Positions 41,044 through 49,591 of a DNA stretch of 64,000 bases are shown here, piece by piece. A program made the translations under genes and the position numbers. The DNA is taken from contig NZ_SRMQ01000001.1 in NCBI RefSeq assembly GCF_004768785.1, forward strand, positions 186,001 through 250,000. The letters are read 5' to 3'. Position 1 is the first letter of the stretch. Every line of letters starts with the position of its first letter. A model generated the notes under the pieces. It did not search any database and was not told where the DNA came from. It worked only from the letters and a program-made list of their open reading frames with translations. The DNA is from Caproiciproducens galactitolivorans. Its GTDB lineage: Bacteria; Bacillota; Clostridia; Oscillospirales; Acutalibacteraceae.

Positions 41044-42402
41044 ATGAAAATGACAGCACGGGAGATTGCCGAAGCCTGCGGGGGCAGGCTGCTTTGCGGC
41101 GATCCGGATACCGTTGTAACGTCGGTCAGCACCGACAGCCGGAAAATCGACAGCGGCACGCTTTTCGTTCCCATCAAAGGCGAAAGGACGAACGCGCATA
41201 CATTTATCGGCGCAACCTTTGCGGCGGGGGCCTTGGCTACCCTGACGCAGGAGCATGACAGCATGGAAGACCGGCACGTCTGGATCCGCGTCCAAAGCAC
41301 CGAGCAGGCTCTCCAGCAGATCGCGGCCGCTTACCGGAAGAGGTTTTCCATCCCTTTTGTTGGAATTACGGGAAGCGTGGGCAAGACAACGACGAAGGAA
41401 ATGGTCGCTCTCGCGTTGTCGGCAGGCCTGAACGTTATGAAAACCGAAGGGAATTTCAACAGCCAGATCGGGCTTCCGCTGACTATGTTTACATTGGATA
41501 AAAGCCATCAGGTGGCGGTTGTTGAGATGGGGATGAGTGATTTTGGGGAAATGAGCCGCCTAGCGCAAATTGCCGCTCCTGATTACGCGGTCGTTACCAA
41601 TATCGGTATTTCCCACATTGAACAGTTAAAAACACAGCAGAATATTATGAATGAAAAACTTCATATAACGGACTGCTTTCACAAAAATTCCGTGTTGTTT
41701 TTAAACGGGGACGACCGGCTCCTTACGCAGCTTCGCAATACGGCGAAGTTTAAAATTGTATGGTTTGGCACCCAGTCATGGTGCGATTTCCGGGCGGATA
41801 ACATACGGACGGAGAAAGCGTCCACCAGGTTTACGCTGGTTGCTCCGGAAGGTTTGTATGAAGTACGGCTTCCTGCCTTAGGTATACACAATGTGACGAA
41901 CGCGCTGGTGGGTTTGGCGGTAGCGAAAACACTTGGCGTGCCGCTTGAAAAGGCGATTGCAAAGCTGGCGGAATATCGACCGCTTGCCATGCGGCAGCAG
42001 ATTCACCGGGTAAACGAGGTGACGGTGATTGATGATTCCTATAATGCAAGTCCCGATGCGATCCGCAGCAGCGTTGACGTGCTTTGCGGCTTCCATACGG
42101 GCAAACGGATTGCTGTTCTGGCCGACATGCTGGAGCTTGGGGAGTACTCACAGAAAGCGCATTTCGACGTCGGTGAATACGCGGCCAAGGCCGGCATTGA
42201 CGCTCTGGTTACCGTGGGGGAAAGGGCAAAGGAGATTGTCCGGGGCGCACGGTCGGTTCATCCGGAGCTTCCCTGTTTTCCCTGTGGCGATAACAGCGAA
42301 GCGATCACCAAGCTTAAATCCATTTTAATGGGCGGGGACGCCGTGTTGGTCAAAGGTTCCCGCGCAATGAAAACGGATCAGATTGTAAAAGCGCTTCTTT
42401 GA
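41044..42402 (+). CDS. murF: UDP-N-acetylmuramoyl-tripeptide--D-alanyl-D-alanine ligase MurF
   Basis: Adds D-Ala-D-Ala to complete the UDP-MurNAc-pentapeptide. The 452-residue protein has the MurF order: N-terminal domain with VSTDSRKIDSGTLFVPIKGE, ATP loop GITGSVGKTTTKEMV, the EGNFNSQIGLPLT motif and the C-terminal DDSYNASPDAIRSSVD. It forms an operon with murE and ends in a terminator at 42429. Confidence 0.95.
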   Translation: MKMTAREIAEACGGRLLCGDPDTVVTSVSTDSRKIDSGTLFVPIKGERTNAHTFIGATFAAGALATLTQEHDSMEDRHVWIRVQSTEQALQQIAAAYRKRFSIPFVGITGSVGKTTTKEMVALALSAGLNVMKTEGNFNSQIGLPLTMFTLDKSHQVAVVEMGMSDFGEMSRLAQIAAPDYAVVTNIGISHIEQLKTQQNIMNEKLHITDCFHKNSVLFLNGDDRLLTQLRNTAKFKIVWFGTQSWCDFRADNIRTEKASTRFTLVAPEGLYEVRLPALGIHNVTNALVGLAVAKTLGVPLEKAIAKLAEYRPLAMRQQIHRVNEVTVIDDSYNASPDAIRSSVDVLCGFHTGKRIAVLADMLELGEYSQKAHFDVGEYAAKAGIDALVTVGERAKEIVRGARSVHPELPCFPCGDNSEAITKLKSILMGGDAVLVKGSRAMKTDQIVKALL

Positions 42403-42428
42403 AAATAGGTTTTATCGAATATCCTATG

Positions 42429-42456
42429 CGGCGGACGAATTTCGTTCGCCGTTTTT
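42429..42456 (+). terminator. Terminator of murE-murF
   Basis: CGGCGGACG (42429-42437) and CGTTCGCCG (42443-42451) pair over 9 bp (one wobble) with loop AATTT, followed by TTTTT. Confidence 0.85.
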
Positions 42457-42515
42457 ATGTCTTGAAAAGAAATGACAATTATTTAACAAATAATTTTATA
42501 GAAATTTAAAAGAAA

Positions 42516-42544
42516 TTGTGAACTTTTTAATAATAATGTATTAT
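42516..42544 (+). promoter_or_regulatory. Candidate promoter upstream of the NlpC/P60 gene
   Basis: TTGTGA (42516-42521) and TATTAT (42539-42544), spacer 17. A second -10-like TAAAAT (42614-42619) lies downstream of the TGTAAC repeats and could form a WalR-dependent promoter with them. Confidence 0.45.
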
Positions 42545-42577
42545 TTCTATTGTCTTATTTCCAAATTTATGCTAAAC

Positions 42578-42603
42578 TGTAACCAATTTGTAACAGTTGT
42601 AAC
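42578..42603 (+). promoter_or_regulatory. WalR (YycF)-type box: TGTAAC-N5-TGTAAC plus a third repeat
   Basis: TGTAAC occurs at 42578-42583, 42589-42594 and 42598-42603. The first two, 5 bases apart, match exactly the WalR consensus TGTWAH-N5-TGTWAH known from Bacillus and Staphylococcus cell-wall genes. They lie 44-69 bases before the start of a peptidoglycan hydrolase gene, the classic WalR target type. Confidence 0.65.
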
Positions 42604-42646
42604 GATTATGTTTTAAAATAGAGGATGTTTAAAGCGGGAGGATATT

Positions 42647-43582
42647 ATGAAAAAGTGCCATTGGATTCTTTCAGCATTTCTTGCGGCTACGGTTGCTGTG
42701 GCATCTTTCGCTACCACGCCTACGCCTGCGGCTGCGGCGGAAGCAAAAACGGGTGTCGGCCTTTCAGAGCATGTATTAAAAGCTTACGAGGAAGGATGGC
42801 AATATCGTTCCAGCGGTTTTGGCCAGTTTTTCGGGTCATCCCGGGGGACGGATTGCTCCGGCTTAATTAAATCCTATCTCTGGTGGACGGATGATTCAAG
42901 CAATCCCAAACCGAATCGGATTGCCGTGGCGGGAAGCTCGGCCAGTATGCTGGAGTCCGCGAGCGTAAAGGGGACGATTAATTACTCGGATCCGTCTTCC
43001 CTGCCAAGAATCCATGGGTTGATCTTATACCAGCCTGGCCATGTCGGTGTTTACATAGGGGACAACATGGCTGTGGACAACCGTGATTATGGCGTTAATA
43101 TGAAATGCGAAAAGGTATTTGGTCGTAGCAGGGCAAAATGGACAATGTGGTTCAAGCTTCCGCAGATTACCTACCCCACAAACGGTTTTGTTACATATAA
43201 TGGAGAAAAATATTATTACGAAAACGGACAGTATGTGGTAAATGCCACCAGAACAATTAAAGGTGTAACCTATACCTTCGGGGAGTCGGGAACGGTTACT
43301 TCGACTTCAAATGCGGAAATTCGTACGGTGGATCAGGCGAAGCCGGTTGAATATTTCCCGCTTCAGTTACAGTCCCGTGGCAGCGAGGTGAAGAAGCTGG
43401 AGCAAAGGCTGAAAGAGCTCGGCTATTATTCCAGCAGCATAGGTGCCGTTTATGACGATAGTGTTTATAATTCTGTGCTGCTTTATCAGCATGCCGCCGG
43501 TTTAAAAGAAACCGGAATTGCGGATCAAAACACCTTACAGAGTATTTACGGTGCAAATGCCGTGAAAAATCCGGCAGCTTAA
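42647..43582 (+). CDS. Secreted NlpC/P60 peptidoglycan hydrolase with peptidoglycan-binding domain
   Basis: Probable cell-wall endopeptidase of 311 residues. A signal peptide (1-~31, AAAAEA cleavage region) precedes an NlpC/P60 catalytic domain (~38-175) with nucleophile C70 in GTDCSGLIKS and H132 in GHVGVYIGD. A short repeat rich in Tyr/Gly (FVTYNGEKYYYENGQYV, ~187-225) resembles cell-wall/choline-binding repeats, and a PG_binding_1 domain (~240-305, LQSRGSEVKKLEQRLKELGYY) ends the protein. GCGGGAGG precedes the ATG. The WalR-type box upstream suggests control by the WalRK growth system. Confidence 0.9.
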   Translation: MKKCHWILSAFLAATVAVASFATTPTPAAAAEAKTGVGLSEHVLKAYEEGWQYRSSGFGQFFGSSRGTDCSGLIKSYLWWTDDSSNPKPNRIAVAGSSASMLESASVKGTINYSDPSSLPRIHGLILYQPGHVGVYIGDNMAVDNRDYGVNMKCEKVFGRSRAKWTMWFKLPQITYPTNGFVTYNGEKYYYENGQYVVNATRTIKGVTYTFGESGTVTSTSNAEIRTVDQAKPVEYFPLQLQSRGSEVKKLEQRLKELGYYSSSIGAVYDDSVYNSVLLYQHAAGLKETGIADQNTLQSIYGANAVKNPAA

Positions 43583-43632
43583 AGAAATGGCGATCACGGA
43601 TATGCAGTCCGATAAATGAAATATTCTTTTTG

Positions 43633-43662
43633 TTACCCCTGTCATTGACGGGGGTAAATTTT
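43633..43662 (+). terminator. Terminator of the NlpC/P60 gene
   Basis: TTACCCCTGTC (43633-43643) pairs with GACGGGGGTAA (43647-43657), 11 bp with one wobble and loop ATT, then ATTTT. The rest of the gap to 43866 is AT-rich and shows nothing I recognise. Confidence 0.8.
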
Positions 43663-43867
43663 GTCATACGGAAAAATTCGTGGCTGTGCCGGGCGTTCAA
43701 AAAGGGTTTTCGATTTTCCATCTGTAGGTGTGCGGAAAGGACAAGGATGAAGTGTGCAAATCACCAATAAAAAACAGAGTAAAATAGAGAAAATCAGAGG
43801 AAAATAAAATAAATTCAATGATAAATCAAAAAAACAATAGAAATTTGCTGAAAAATTCAAAAAAATC

Positions 43868-43896
43868 TTGACAAATAACGAACAGACCATTATATT
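43868..43896 (+). promoter_or_regulatory. Sigma-A consensus promoter of potABCD
   Basis: TTGACA (43868-43873) and TATATT (43891-43896) with a 17-base spacer. Transcription from near 43903 gives a leader of about 160 bases before the potA start. Confidence 0.85.
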
Positions 43897-43929
43897 TGTT
43901 ATGTTGCGTTTGCATCTAAATTTTATATT

Positions 43930-44064
43930 GGCGGCGCTTCACTGCCGCGGTCACAGAATGATCGTGAAAAATCCTTTGCGGAGGGCAGTGGCAACGGCGT
44001 TGCCGGGATTGCGTTTAACCGCTAGGCTTAACGTAACTAATTTACCGCAAAGGGGATGCACTTA
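43930..44064 (+). ncRNA. Structured 5' leader of potABCD (candidate cis-regulatory RNA)
   Basis: GC-rich structured RNA in an AT-rich intergenic region. CCTTTGCGG (43973-43981) is perfectly complementary to CCGCAAAGG (44045-44053), which contains the potA Shine-Dalgarno. Between them lie the hairpin GGCAAC-GGC-GTTGCC (43990-44004) and an imperfect stem-loop around 44011-44033. A competing helix can form between CACTGCC (43940-43946) and GGCAGTG (43984-43990), with CCGC (43945-43948) and GCGG (43978-43981) offering more pairing; this would release the Shine-Dalgarno strand. The layout resembles a translational riboswitch. I match it to no known class. Confidence 0.5.
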
Positions 44065-45192
44065 TTGGAAAATACACCCATCATATCATTGGAAAACATC
44101 TCGGTATCGTTTGACGGAGAAATCGTGCTGAAGGATTTTAACCTCAGTATTCGAAATGGTGAGTTTGTCACCCTGCTTGGTGCTTCCGGCTGTGGGAAAA
44201 CCACAACCCTAAGAATTATCGGCGGCTTTGTAAAACAGGATTTTGGGGATGTTTTTTTTAATGGTAAAAAAATCAACGACCTTCCGCCCCATAAAAGGGA
44301 GGTCAACACCATCTTTCAGAAATACGCCCTGTTTCCGCATTTAAACGTGTACGATAATGTGGCTTTCGGAATGCGGGTACACGGCAAAAGCGAAAGCCAG
44401 ATTAAAACGACCGTACATGAAATGCTCAGCATGGTCAATCTGAACGGCTTTGAACACAGGAACGTCAATTTGCTTTCCGGCGGGCAGCAGCAGCGCGTGG
44501 CCATAGCGCGGGCGCTTGCGAACGAACCGAAGGTGCTGCTTCTTGACGAACCGCTTGGCGCGCTGGATTTAAAGCTGCGCAAGGATATGCAGGCTGAGCT
44601 TAAGAAAATACAGCAACAGACCGGTATTACCTTTGTGTTTGTTACGCACGATCAGGAAGAGGCCCTTTCCATGTCCGACACAGTTGTCGTTATGGACAAA
44701 GGGGAGATTCAGCAGATCGGTACGCCCCAGGACATCTATAATGAACCGGAGAATGCCTTTGTCGCTGATTTTATTGGGGAAAGCAATATTCTCGACGGCA
44801 TTATGCACGAGGATTATCTGGTTGAGTTTGCCGGGCACCCGTTTAAATGTGTGGACAAAGGCTTCCAGACGGATGAACCAGTAGATGTGGTCATTCGTCC
44901 GGAGGACATTGATGTTGTGGAACCGGATGCAAGCCATCTTTCCGGAACGGTTACCAGCGTTAACTTTAAGGGTGTGCATTATGAAATCATCGTTGATGTC
45001 CACGGCTTTAAGTGGATGATCCAGTCGACCGATTACCAGGAGGTTGGAAATCGGATCGGGCTTTCTATTCAACCGGATGACATACACATCATGCATAAAT
45101 CGGAATATTCCGGCATGTTTGGCGACTACAGCTCCTTTAGTGACGAAATGGATGAGGAGAGCCAGCTGGAAGGTAAGGAGGCTGAGATATAA
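44065..45192 (+). CDS. potA: Spermidine/putrescine ABC transporter ATP-binding protein
   Basis: ATPase of the polyamine importer, ~375 residues. Walker [12 protein letters not shown]-loop, signature [15 protein letters not shown], Walker [13 protein letters not shown] and the H-loop [10 protein letters not shown] are intact, followed by a TOBE domain (~280-355) and an acidic tail. I prefer the TTG at 44065, 9 bases after AAAGGGG; the in-frame ATG at 44056 touches that site and is too close. It is the first gene of potABCD. Confidence 0.93.
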   Translation: MENTPIISLENISVSFDGEIVLKDFNLSIRNGEFVTLLGASGCGKTTTLRIIGGFVKQDFGDVFFNGKKINDLPPHKREVNTIFQKYALFPHLNVYDNVAFGMRVHGKSESQIKTTVHEMLSMVNLNGFEHRNVNLLSGGQQQRVAIARALANEPKVLLLDEPLGALDLKLRKDMQAELKKIQQQTGITFVFVTHDQEEALSMSDTVVVMDKGEIQQIGTPQDIYNEPENAFVADFIGESNILDGIMHEDYLVEFAGHPFKCVDKGFQTDEPVDVVIRPEDIDVVEPDASHLSGTVTSVNFKGVHYEIIVDVHGFKWMIQSTDYQEVGNRIGLSIQPDDIHIMHKSEYSGMFGDYSSFSDEMDEESQLEGKEAEI

Positions 45193-45194
45193 GA

Positions 45195-46013
45195 ATGAAA
45201 GCAAAATCTGCGGCCGCTCCCTATATCGTATGGATGGTCATTTTTATTATTGTTCCCATGCTTCTGGTTGTCATCTTTGCTTTTACGGATAAAAGCGGTT
45301 CGTTTACCTTGAAAAATATTGAGGAAGTGGGCCAGTATTCCAATGTGTTTCTGCGCTCCATTTGGCTAGGCGCAATCGCCACCGCGATTTGCCTGCTGTT
45401 GGGCTATCCGCTTGCCGGGATTATTTCCCGTATCAGTCCCCGGCGCCAAAGTGTGATCATTATGCTCGTGATGCTTCCGATGTGGATGAATTTCCTGCTT
45501 CGAACCTACGCATGGATGACATTGTTGGAGGATAACGGCATTATTAACAATGTGCTAGCTTTCTTCGGGCTGGGAAGGCTCCATTTGATCAATACGCAGG
45601 GCGCGGTCGTTCTGGGCATGGTCTATAACTACATTCCTTACATGATTCTTCCGATTTATTCGGTATTGACAAAGATCGATAAGAAAGTGGTCGAGGCCGC
45701 GCAGGACTTGGGCGCAAACCGGGTGAAGGTATTTTCAAAGGTGATTTTTCCAATGAGTATGCCTGGCGTGATTTCCGGGGTGACCATGGTCTTTGTGCCT
45801 GCCGTTAGCACCTTTATCATTTCCAAAATGCTGGGCGGCGGAGCAAATCTAATGATTGGCGACCTGATCGATATGCAGTTTTTGGGAAGCGCCTATAACC
45901 CGAACCTCGGCTCGGCAATTTCGCTTGTGCTGATGGTTCTGATCCTGATCTGCATGGGAATCATGAACCAGTTTGACGACGGCGAGAACAACGAAGGAGG
46001 AATTATGGTATGA
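45195..46013 (+). CDS. potB: Spermidine/putrescine ABC transporter permease PotB
   Basis: Inner-membrane permease of 272 residues with six helices; LPMWMNFLLRTYAWMTLLEDNGIIN is typical of PotB, and the EAA loop reads VVEAAQDLGANRVKVFSKVIFP. It begins 2 bases after potA and overlaps potC by 4 bases. Confidence 0.93.
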   Translation: MKAKSAAAPYIVWMVIFIIVPMLLVVIFAFTDKSGSFTLKNIEEVGQYSNVFLRSIWLGAIATAICLLLGYPLAGIISRISPRRQSVIIMLVMLPMWMNFLLRTYAWMTLLEDNGIINNVLAFFGLGRLHLINTQGAVVLGMVYNYIPYMILPIYSVLTKIDKKVVEAAQDLGANRVKVFSKVIFPMSMPGVISGVTMVFVPAVSTFIISKMLGGGANLMIGDLIDMQFLGSAYNPNLGSAISLVLMVLILICMGIMNQFDDGENNEGGIMV

Positions 46014-46819
46014 AAGCAATCTCAAAAATTTATTCCATGCTTATATTCCTTTTTCTCTATGCCCCAATTGTCGTTCTGATTATTTTTTCCTTTAATAATT
46101 CCACGACAATGAGCCGTTCCGTCTGGTCCGGCTTTTCCTTGAAATGGTACATGAAGCTTTTTCAGGACGAAATGCTCCTCATCGCTTTGCGCAATACCCT
46201 TGTGATCGCGGCTATTGCTGCGCTTGTTTCGACTGTGCTCGGTACTGCTGCGGCGATTGGGATCGGCGGGATGAATAAGCTGATGAAGCGCATGGTGATG
46301 AACATAACCAATCTTCCCATGGTGAATCCGGAAATTGTTACCGGCGTTTCGCTGATGCTTTTGTTTGTATTTGTTGCGAAGAGCATGGGGAACCTGACGT
46401 TGGGGATGTTCTCTTTGATTCTGGCGCACATTACGTTCTGCCTCCCGTATGTGATTCTCTCCGTTCTGCCGAAGCTCCGGCAAATGGACCCGAATTTGTA
46501 CGAGGCGGCGCAGGATCTCGGTTGCAGTCCGATTCTCGCCTTTTTTAAAGTCGTGTTGCCGGAGATTATGCCGGGCGTGGTTACGGGAATGATTATGGCG
46601 TTTACGCTTTCGATTGACGATTTTGTTATCAGTTATTTTACAAGCGGAACAACCCAGACCCTTCCGATTTTCATCTATTCCATGACGCGGAAAAGAATCA
46701 GTCCGGAAATTAATGCGCTGTCCACTTTGCTGTTCGGTACGATTATTATACTCCTTTTGATTATCAACTTCCGCCAGTCCAAAGACCAAAAGATGGCGGG
46801 AAAAGCGGGGGAGGCGTAA
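46010..46819 (+). CDS. potC: Spermidine/putrescine ABC transporter permease PotC
   Basis: Second permease, 269 residues, six helices. FLYAPIVVLIIFSFNNSTTMSRSVWSGFSLKWY and the EAA loop LYEAAQDLGCSPILAFFKVVLP identify PotC; the late segment FTLSIDDFVISYFTSG is also family-typical. Coupled to potB by a 4-base overlap. Confidence 0.93.
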   Translation: MKAISKIYSMLIFLFLYAPIVVLIIFSFNNSTTMSRSVWSGFSLKWYMKLFQDEMLLIALRNTLVIAAIAALVSTVLGTAAAIGIGGMNKLMKRMVMNITNLPMVNPEIVTGVSLMLLFVFVAKSMGNLTLGMFSLILAHITFCLPYVILSVLPKLRQMDPNLYEAAQDLGCSPILAFFKVVLPEIMPGVVTGMIMAFTLSIDDFVISYFTSGTTQTLPIFIYSMTRKRISPEINALSTLLFGTIIILLLIINFRQSKDQKMAGKAGEA

Positions 46820-46821
46820 AA

Positions 46822-48018
46822 TTGAAAAAAACAATTGCGGCTCTTGCGGCCGCTGTGATTTTTGTTACCGGCGCAATCAGCCCTTCGGCAGCGGCGGAAA
46901 CGTCCGGAAAAGTTGCGCCGAAGACCGGGGTAACCATTAATGTCTACAATTGGGGGGAATATATCTCAAACGGAGTGGACGATACCATCGATGTCAATAA
47001 GGAATTTACCAGAAGAACTGGTATTGGAGTGAATTACACGACGTATGACTCCAATGAATCCCTCTATTCCAAGCTTGCGAACGGCGGGGCAAATTACGAC
47101 ATTATCATCCCGTCGGACTATATGGTTTCCAAACTGATTCAGGAACACATGGTAGAAAAACTGGATTTCAAGAATATCCCGAATTTTAAATATATTGATA
47201 AGCGGTTCCGTAACCCGCAGTACGATAAAACGAATGAATATTCCGTCCCGTACACATGGGGAGTGGTTGGCATCTTTTACAATAAAAAATATGTAAAGGA
47301 ACCGGTCGATAGCTGGAAAATTCTGTGGGATAAAAAATATGCGGGCAAAATTTTGATGTTTGATAACCCTCGCGATACGTTTGGCATTGCACAGAAACGC
47401 CTCGGGTATTCTTTTAACAGCACGAATCCGGAAGAATGGGAGAACGCGGCAAAGCTGCTGAAAGAGCAGAAGCCCCTTGTACAGGCCTACGTTATGGACC
47501 AGATTTTTGATAAAATGTCCAGCGGGGACGCATGGCTGGCACCCTATTACGCGGGCGACGCCGCAACCCTTGTCAAGGATAATCCCGATATCGGCTTTGC
47601 CATTCCTACAAAGGAAGGCACGAACTTTTTTGTAGACGCCATCTGCATTCCGGCCGGATCGCAACATAAAAAGGAAGCGGAGGCATATATCAATTTCCTG
47701 TGCGATCCGGAGATTGCCGCCGCGAATATGGAATACATCGGCTACTCCACACCGGAATCGGCTGCTAAAGAGCTAATGCCGAAAGAAATGGTGGAAAATC
47801 CGATCTTTTATCCGGATGAGAACATTATGAAGAATTCCGAAACTTTCGTGAACCTTCCGGAGGATACCAATTTATTGCTCGACACCCTTTGGGCTGAGGT
47901 GAAGATGGGCGGGCCTGGTCAATCGGCCACCTTGGTAGCGGTTCTCTGCGGATTTCTGCTTCTTTATATAGGAATCGTCGTTTATAAAAAAGTTAAGGCA
48001 AAGCGGGAATTGCAATAA
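46822..48018 (+). CDS. potD: Spermidine/putrescine-binding protein PotD with C-terminal membrane anchor
   Basis: Polyamine-binding protein of 398 residues (TTG start after GGGGGAGG). The N-terminal signal peptide ends in an AxA-type site (SAAAE) and has no lipobox Cys. The body shows INVYNWGEYISNG, YDIIIPSDYMVSKL and PYTWGVVGIFYNKK, characteristic of PotD/PotF. Unlike most Gram-positive homologues it ends with a hydrophobic helix (~369-388) and a basic tail (KKVKAKRELQ), so it is probably tethered by its C-terminus. Last gene of potABCD. Confidence 0.92.
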   Translation: MKKTIAALAAAVIFVTGAISPSAAAETSGKVAPKTGVTINVYNWGEYISNGVDDTIDVNKEFTRRTGIGVNYTTYDSNESLYSKLANGGANYDIIIPSDYMVSKLIQEHMVEKLDFKNIPNFKYIDKRFRNPQYDKTNEYSVPYTWGVVGIFYNKKYVKEPVDSWKILWDKKYAGKILMFDNPRDTFGIAQKRLGYSFNSTNPEEWENAAKLLKEQKPLVQAYVMDQIFDKMSSGDAWLAPYYAGDAATLVKDNPDIGFAIPTKEGTNFFVDAICIPAGSQHKKEAEAYINFLCDPEIAAANMEYIGYSTPESAAKELMPKEMVENPIFYPDENIMKNSETFVNLPEDTNLLLDTLWAEVKMGGPGQSATLVAVLCGFLLLYIGIVVYKKVKAKRELQ

Positions 48019-48046
48019 GATTTTTTAATTTAATATATTTTATAAG

Positions 48047-48077
48047 AAAAACCGCAGCGGAAAATGCTGCGGTTTTT
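48047..48077 (+). terminator. Terminator of potABCD
   Basis: AAAAACCGCAGC (48047-48058) pairs with GCTGCGGTTTTT (48066-48077), a 12-bp stem with a 7-base loop and T-run. Confidence 0.92.
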
Positions 48078-48234
48078 GTGATTTTATGCCTTGTCATGTA
48101 AATGCAGCCATTCCGGGCCTAAGAATGCGGGGTTGGAACCAAATTTTCCATAAAAATCCAATAAAATAGATAATTGTCATAATATTTTCACCGTCCGGTG
48201 GCAGATTAATAATGCGGCGCAAGGAGGTGAAAAT

Positions 48235-49467
48235 TTGAAAAATTTTCTAAAAGGTTTAACCGCATGCTCTTTGGTGCTGATGATTTTATATTCGGTAAGC
48301 ATTGGAATGGCCAGCTATTTCACTCCGGATTCTTACCGCGTAACCGCGGGAAGCTCGTTACAATGGGGTTCGGATGCGATTACGGCAGTAACGGAAAACG
48401 GAGCGGATATATCGGCTGGGATTTGTTCCACGCCAAATAAAAGCTATAAAGCAAAATTAATGCTCTATCATGTAATCCCACTTAAAACGGTAAATGTAGA
48501 CGTTGTAAAAGAGACCCTCCTCATTCCCTGCGGCACGCCGTTTGGCATTAAACTGTTCACAAACGGTGTTGTCATTGTCGGGGTAGCCGACATTAAAACC
48601 GCAGAAGGAACGGTAAACCCCGCGGCAATTGCGGGGCTGAAGGTCGGTGATGTTGTAACTTGTGTTGATGGAAAAAAGGTTAATACGAATGCCGAGCTTA
48701 TTGAAACCGTGTCGAAAAGCCAGGGAAAAAATCTGACTTTTACGGTCCAAAGAGACAATAACTGCTTTAATGTGACCGTAAAGCCGGTGAAATCCGAAAT
48801 CGATTCCGGCTATAAAGCGGGAATCTGGGTTCGGGACAGTACGGCGGGAATTGGAACGCTAACGTTTTACAATCCTGTTACAAAATGCTTTGCCGGTTTA
48901 GGACACGGCGTTTGTGACACGGATACGAATGAACTGATGCCGCTTTTAAATGGGGATATTGTTCCAGTTACCATCAGCGGAATTACGAAGGGCGAAAAGG
49001 GAAATCCCGGCGAACTCCGCGGATATTTTACCACGGATACTGCAATGGGAACCCTGGACGCCAATGTTTCCGCCGGTGTTTACGGCAAGCTTCGCACGGT
49101 TCCAAAAGGGGAAGCGATGGAGGTTGCCATGAAGCAGGAAATTACGACAGGACCCGTTCAAATTCTCTCTACAATAGATGGCGGCAAGCCGCAGTATTTT
49201 AATGCTGTGATCGAAAAAATTGATTACCGTGAAAATCTGCACAGCAAAAACATGGTGCTTCATGTTACGGATGAAAGGCTTTTGAACACAACGGGCGGTA
49301 TCGTTCAGGGAATGAGCGGTAGCCCGATTATCCAGAACGGCAAGATTGCCGGGGCTGTTACGCACGTTTTCGTAAACGATCCGACGCGTGGATACGGCAT
49401 ATTTGCTGAGAATATGCTGGAAGTTTCCCAGAAGGTTTCCGCGTCAAATTCTTTAAAAGCGTCTTAA
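48235..49467 (+). CDS. spoIVB: SpoIVB peptidase (S55)
   Basis: Forespore-made serine protease that crosses into the intermembrane space and cuts SpoIVFA, starting pro-sigma-K processing in the mother cell. The 410-residue protein has an N-terminal membrane/signal helix (~7-27), a PDZ domain (~95-185, GVADIKT...AGLKVGDVVTCVDGKKVN), and the S55 peptidase domain with H224 in GLGHGVCD and S361 in GMSGSP. AAGGAGG precedes its TTG start. Its place before spo0A is conserved across spore formers. Confidence 0.93.
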   Translation: MKNFLKGLTACSLVLMILYSVSIGMASYFTPDSYRVTAGSSLQWGSDAITAVTENGADISAGICSTPNKSYKAKLMLYHVIPLKTVNVDVVKETLLIPCGTPFGIKLFTNGVVIVGVADIKTAEGTVNPAAIAGLKVGDVVTCVDGKKVNTNAELIETVSKSQGKNLTFTVQRDNNCFNVTVKPVKSEIDSGYKAGIWVRDSTAGIGTLTFYNPVTKCFAGLGHGVCDTDTNELMPLLNGDIVPVTISGITKGEKGNPGELRGYFTTDTAMGTLDANVSAGVYGKLRTVPKGEAMEVAMKQEITTGPVQILSTIDGGKPQYFNAVIEKIDYRENLHSKNMVLHVTDERLLNTTGGIVQGMSGSPIIQNGKIAGAVTHVFVNDPTRGYGIFAENMLEVSQKVSASNSLKAS

Positions 49468-49523
49468 AAATAGAGCTTCATTGCTATAATTCCCCCTTAA
49501 TAGAAAAATATTTTTACAACCTA

Positions 49524-49552
49524 TTGCCATTTTTTCCAATATATGGTAATAT
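49524..49552 (+). promoter_or_regulatory. Vegetative promoter of spo0A
   Basis: TTGCCA (49524-49529) and TAATAT (49547-49552) with a 17-base spacer, about 40 bases before the spo0A start. Confidence 0.6.
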
Positions 49553-49591
49553 AGCAGTAATAAAAAAACTAGTTGAGGGAGGCACCAGAAG

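Noticed and set aside
43960-44010. Resemblance of part of the potA leader (GTGAAAAATCC, later GCAACGG) to cobalamin riboswitch pieces or a mini-ykkC loop
   Set aside because: The B12 box and the usual order of cobalamin elements are missing, and mini-ykkC needs two hairpins with ACGR loops; only one partial match exists.
48178-48184. CATAATA before spoIVB as a sigma-G -10 element
   Set aside because: No acceptable sigma-G -35 element lies 17-18 bases upstream, so I did not call a promoter.
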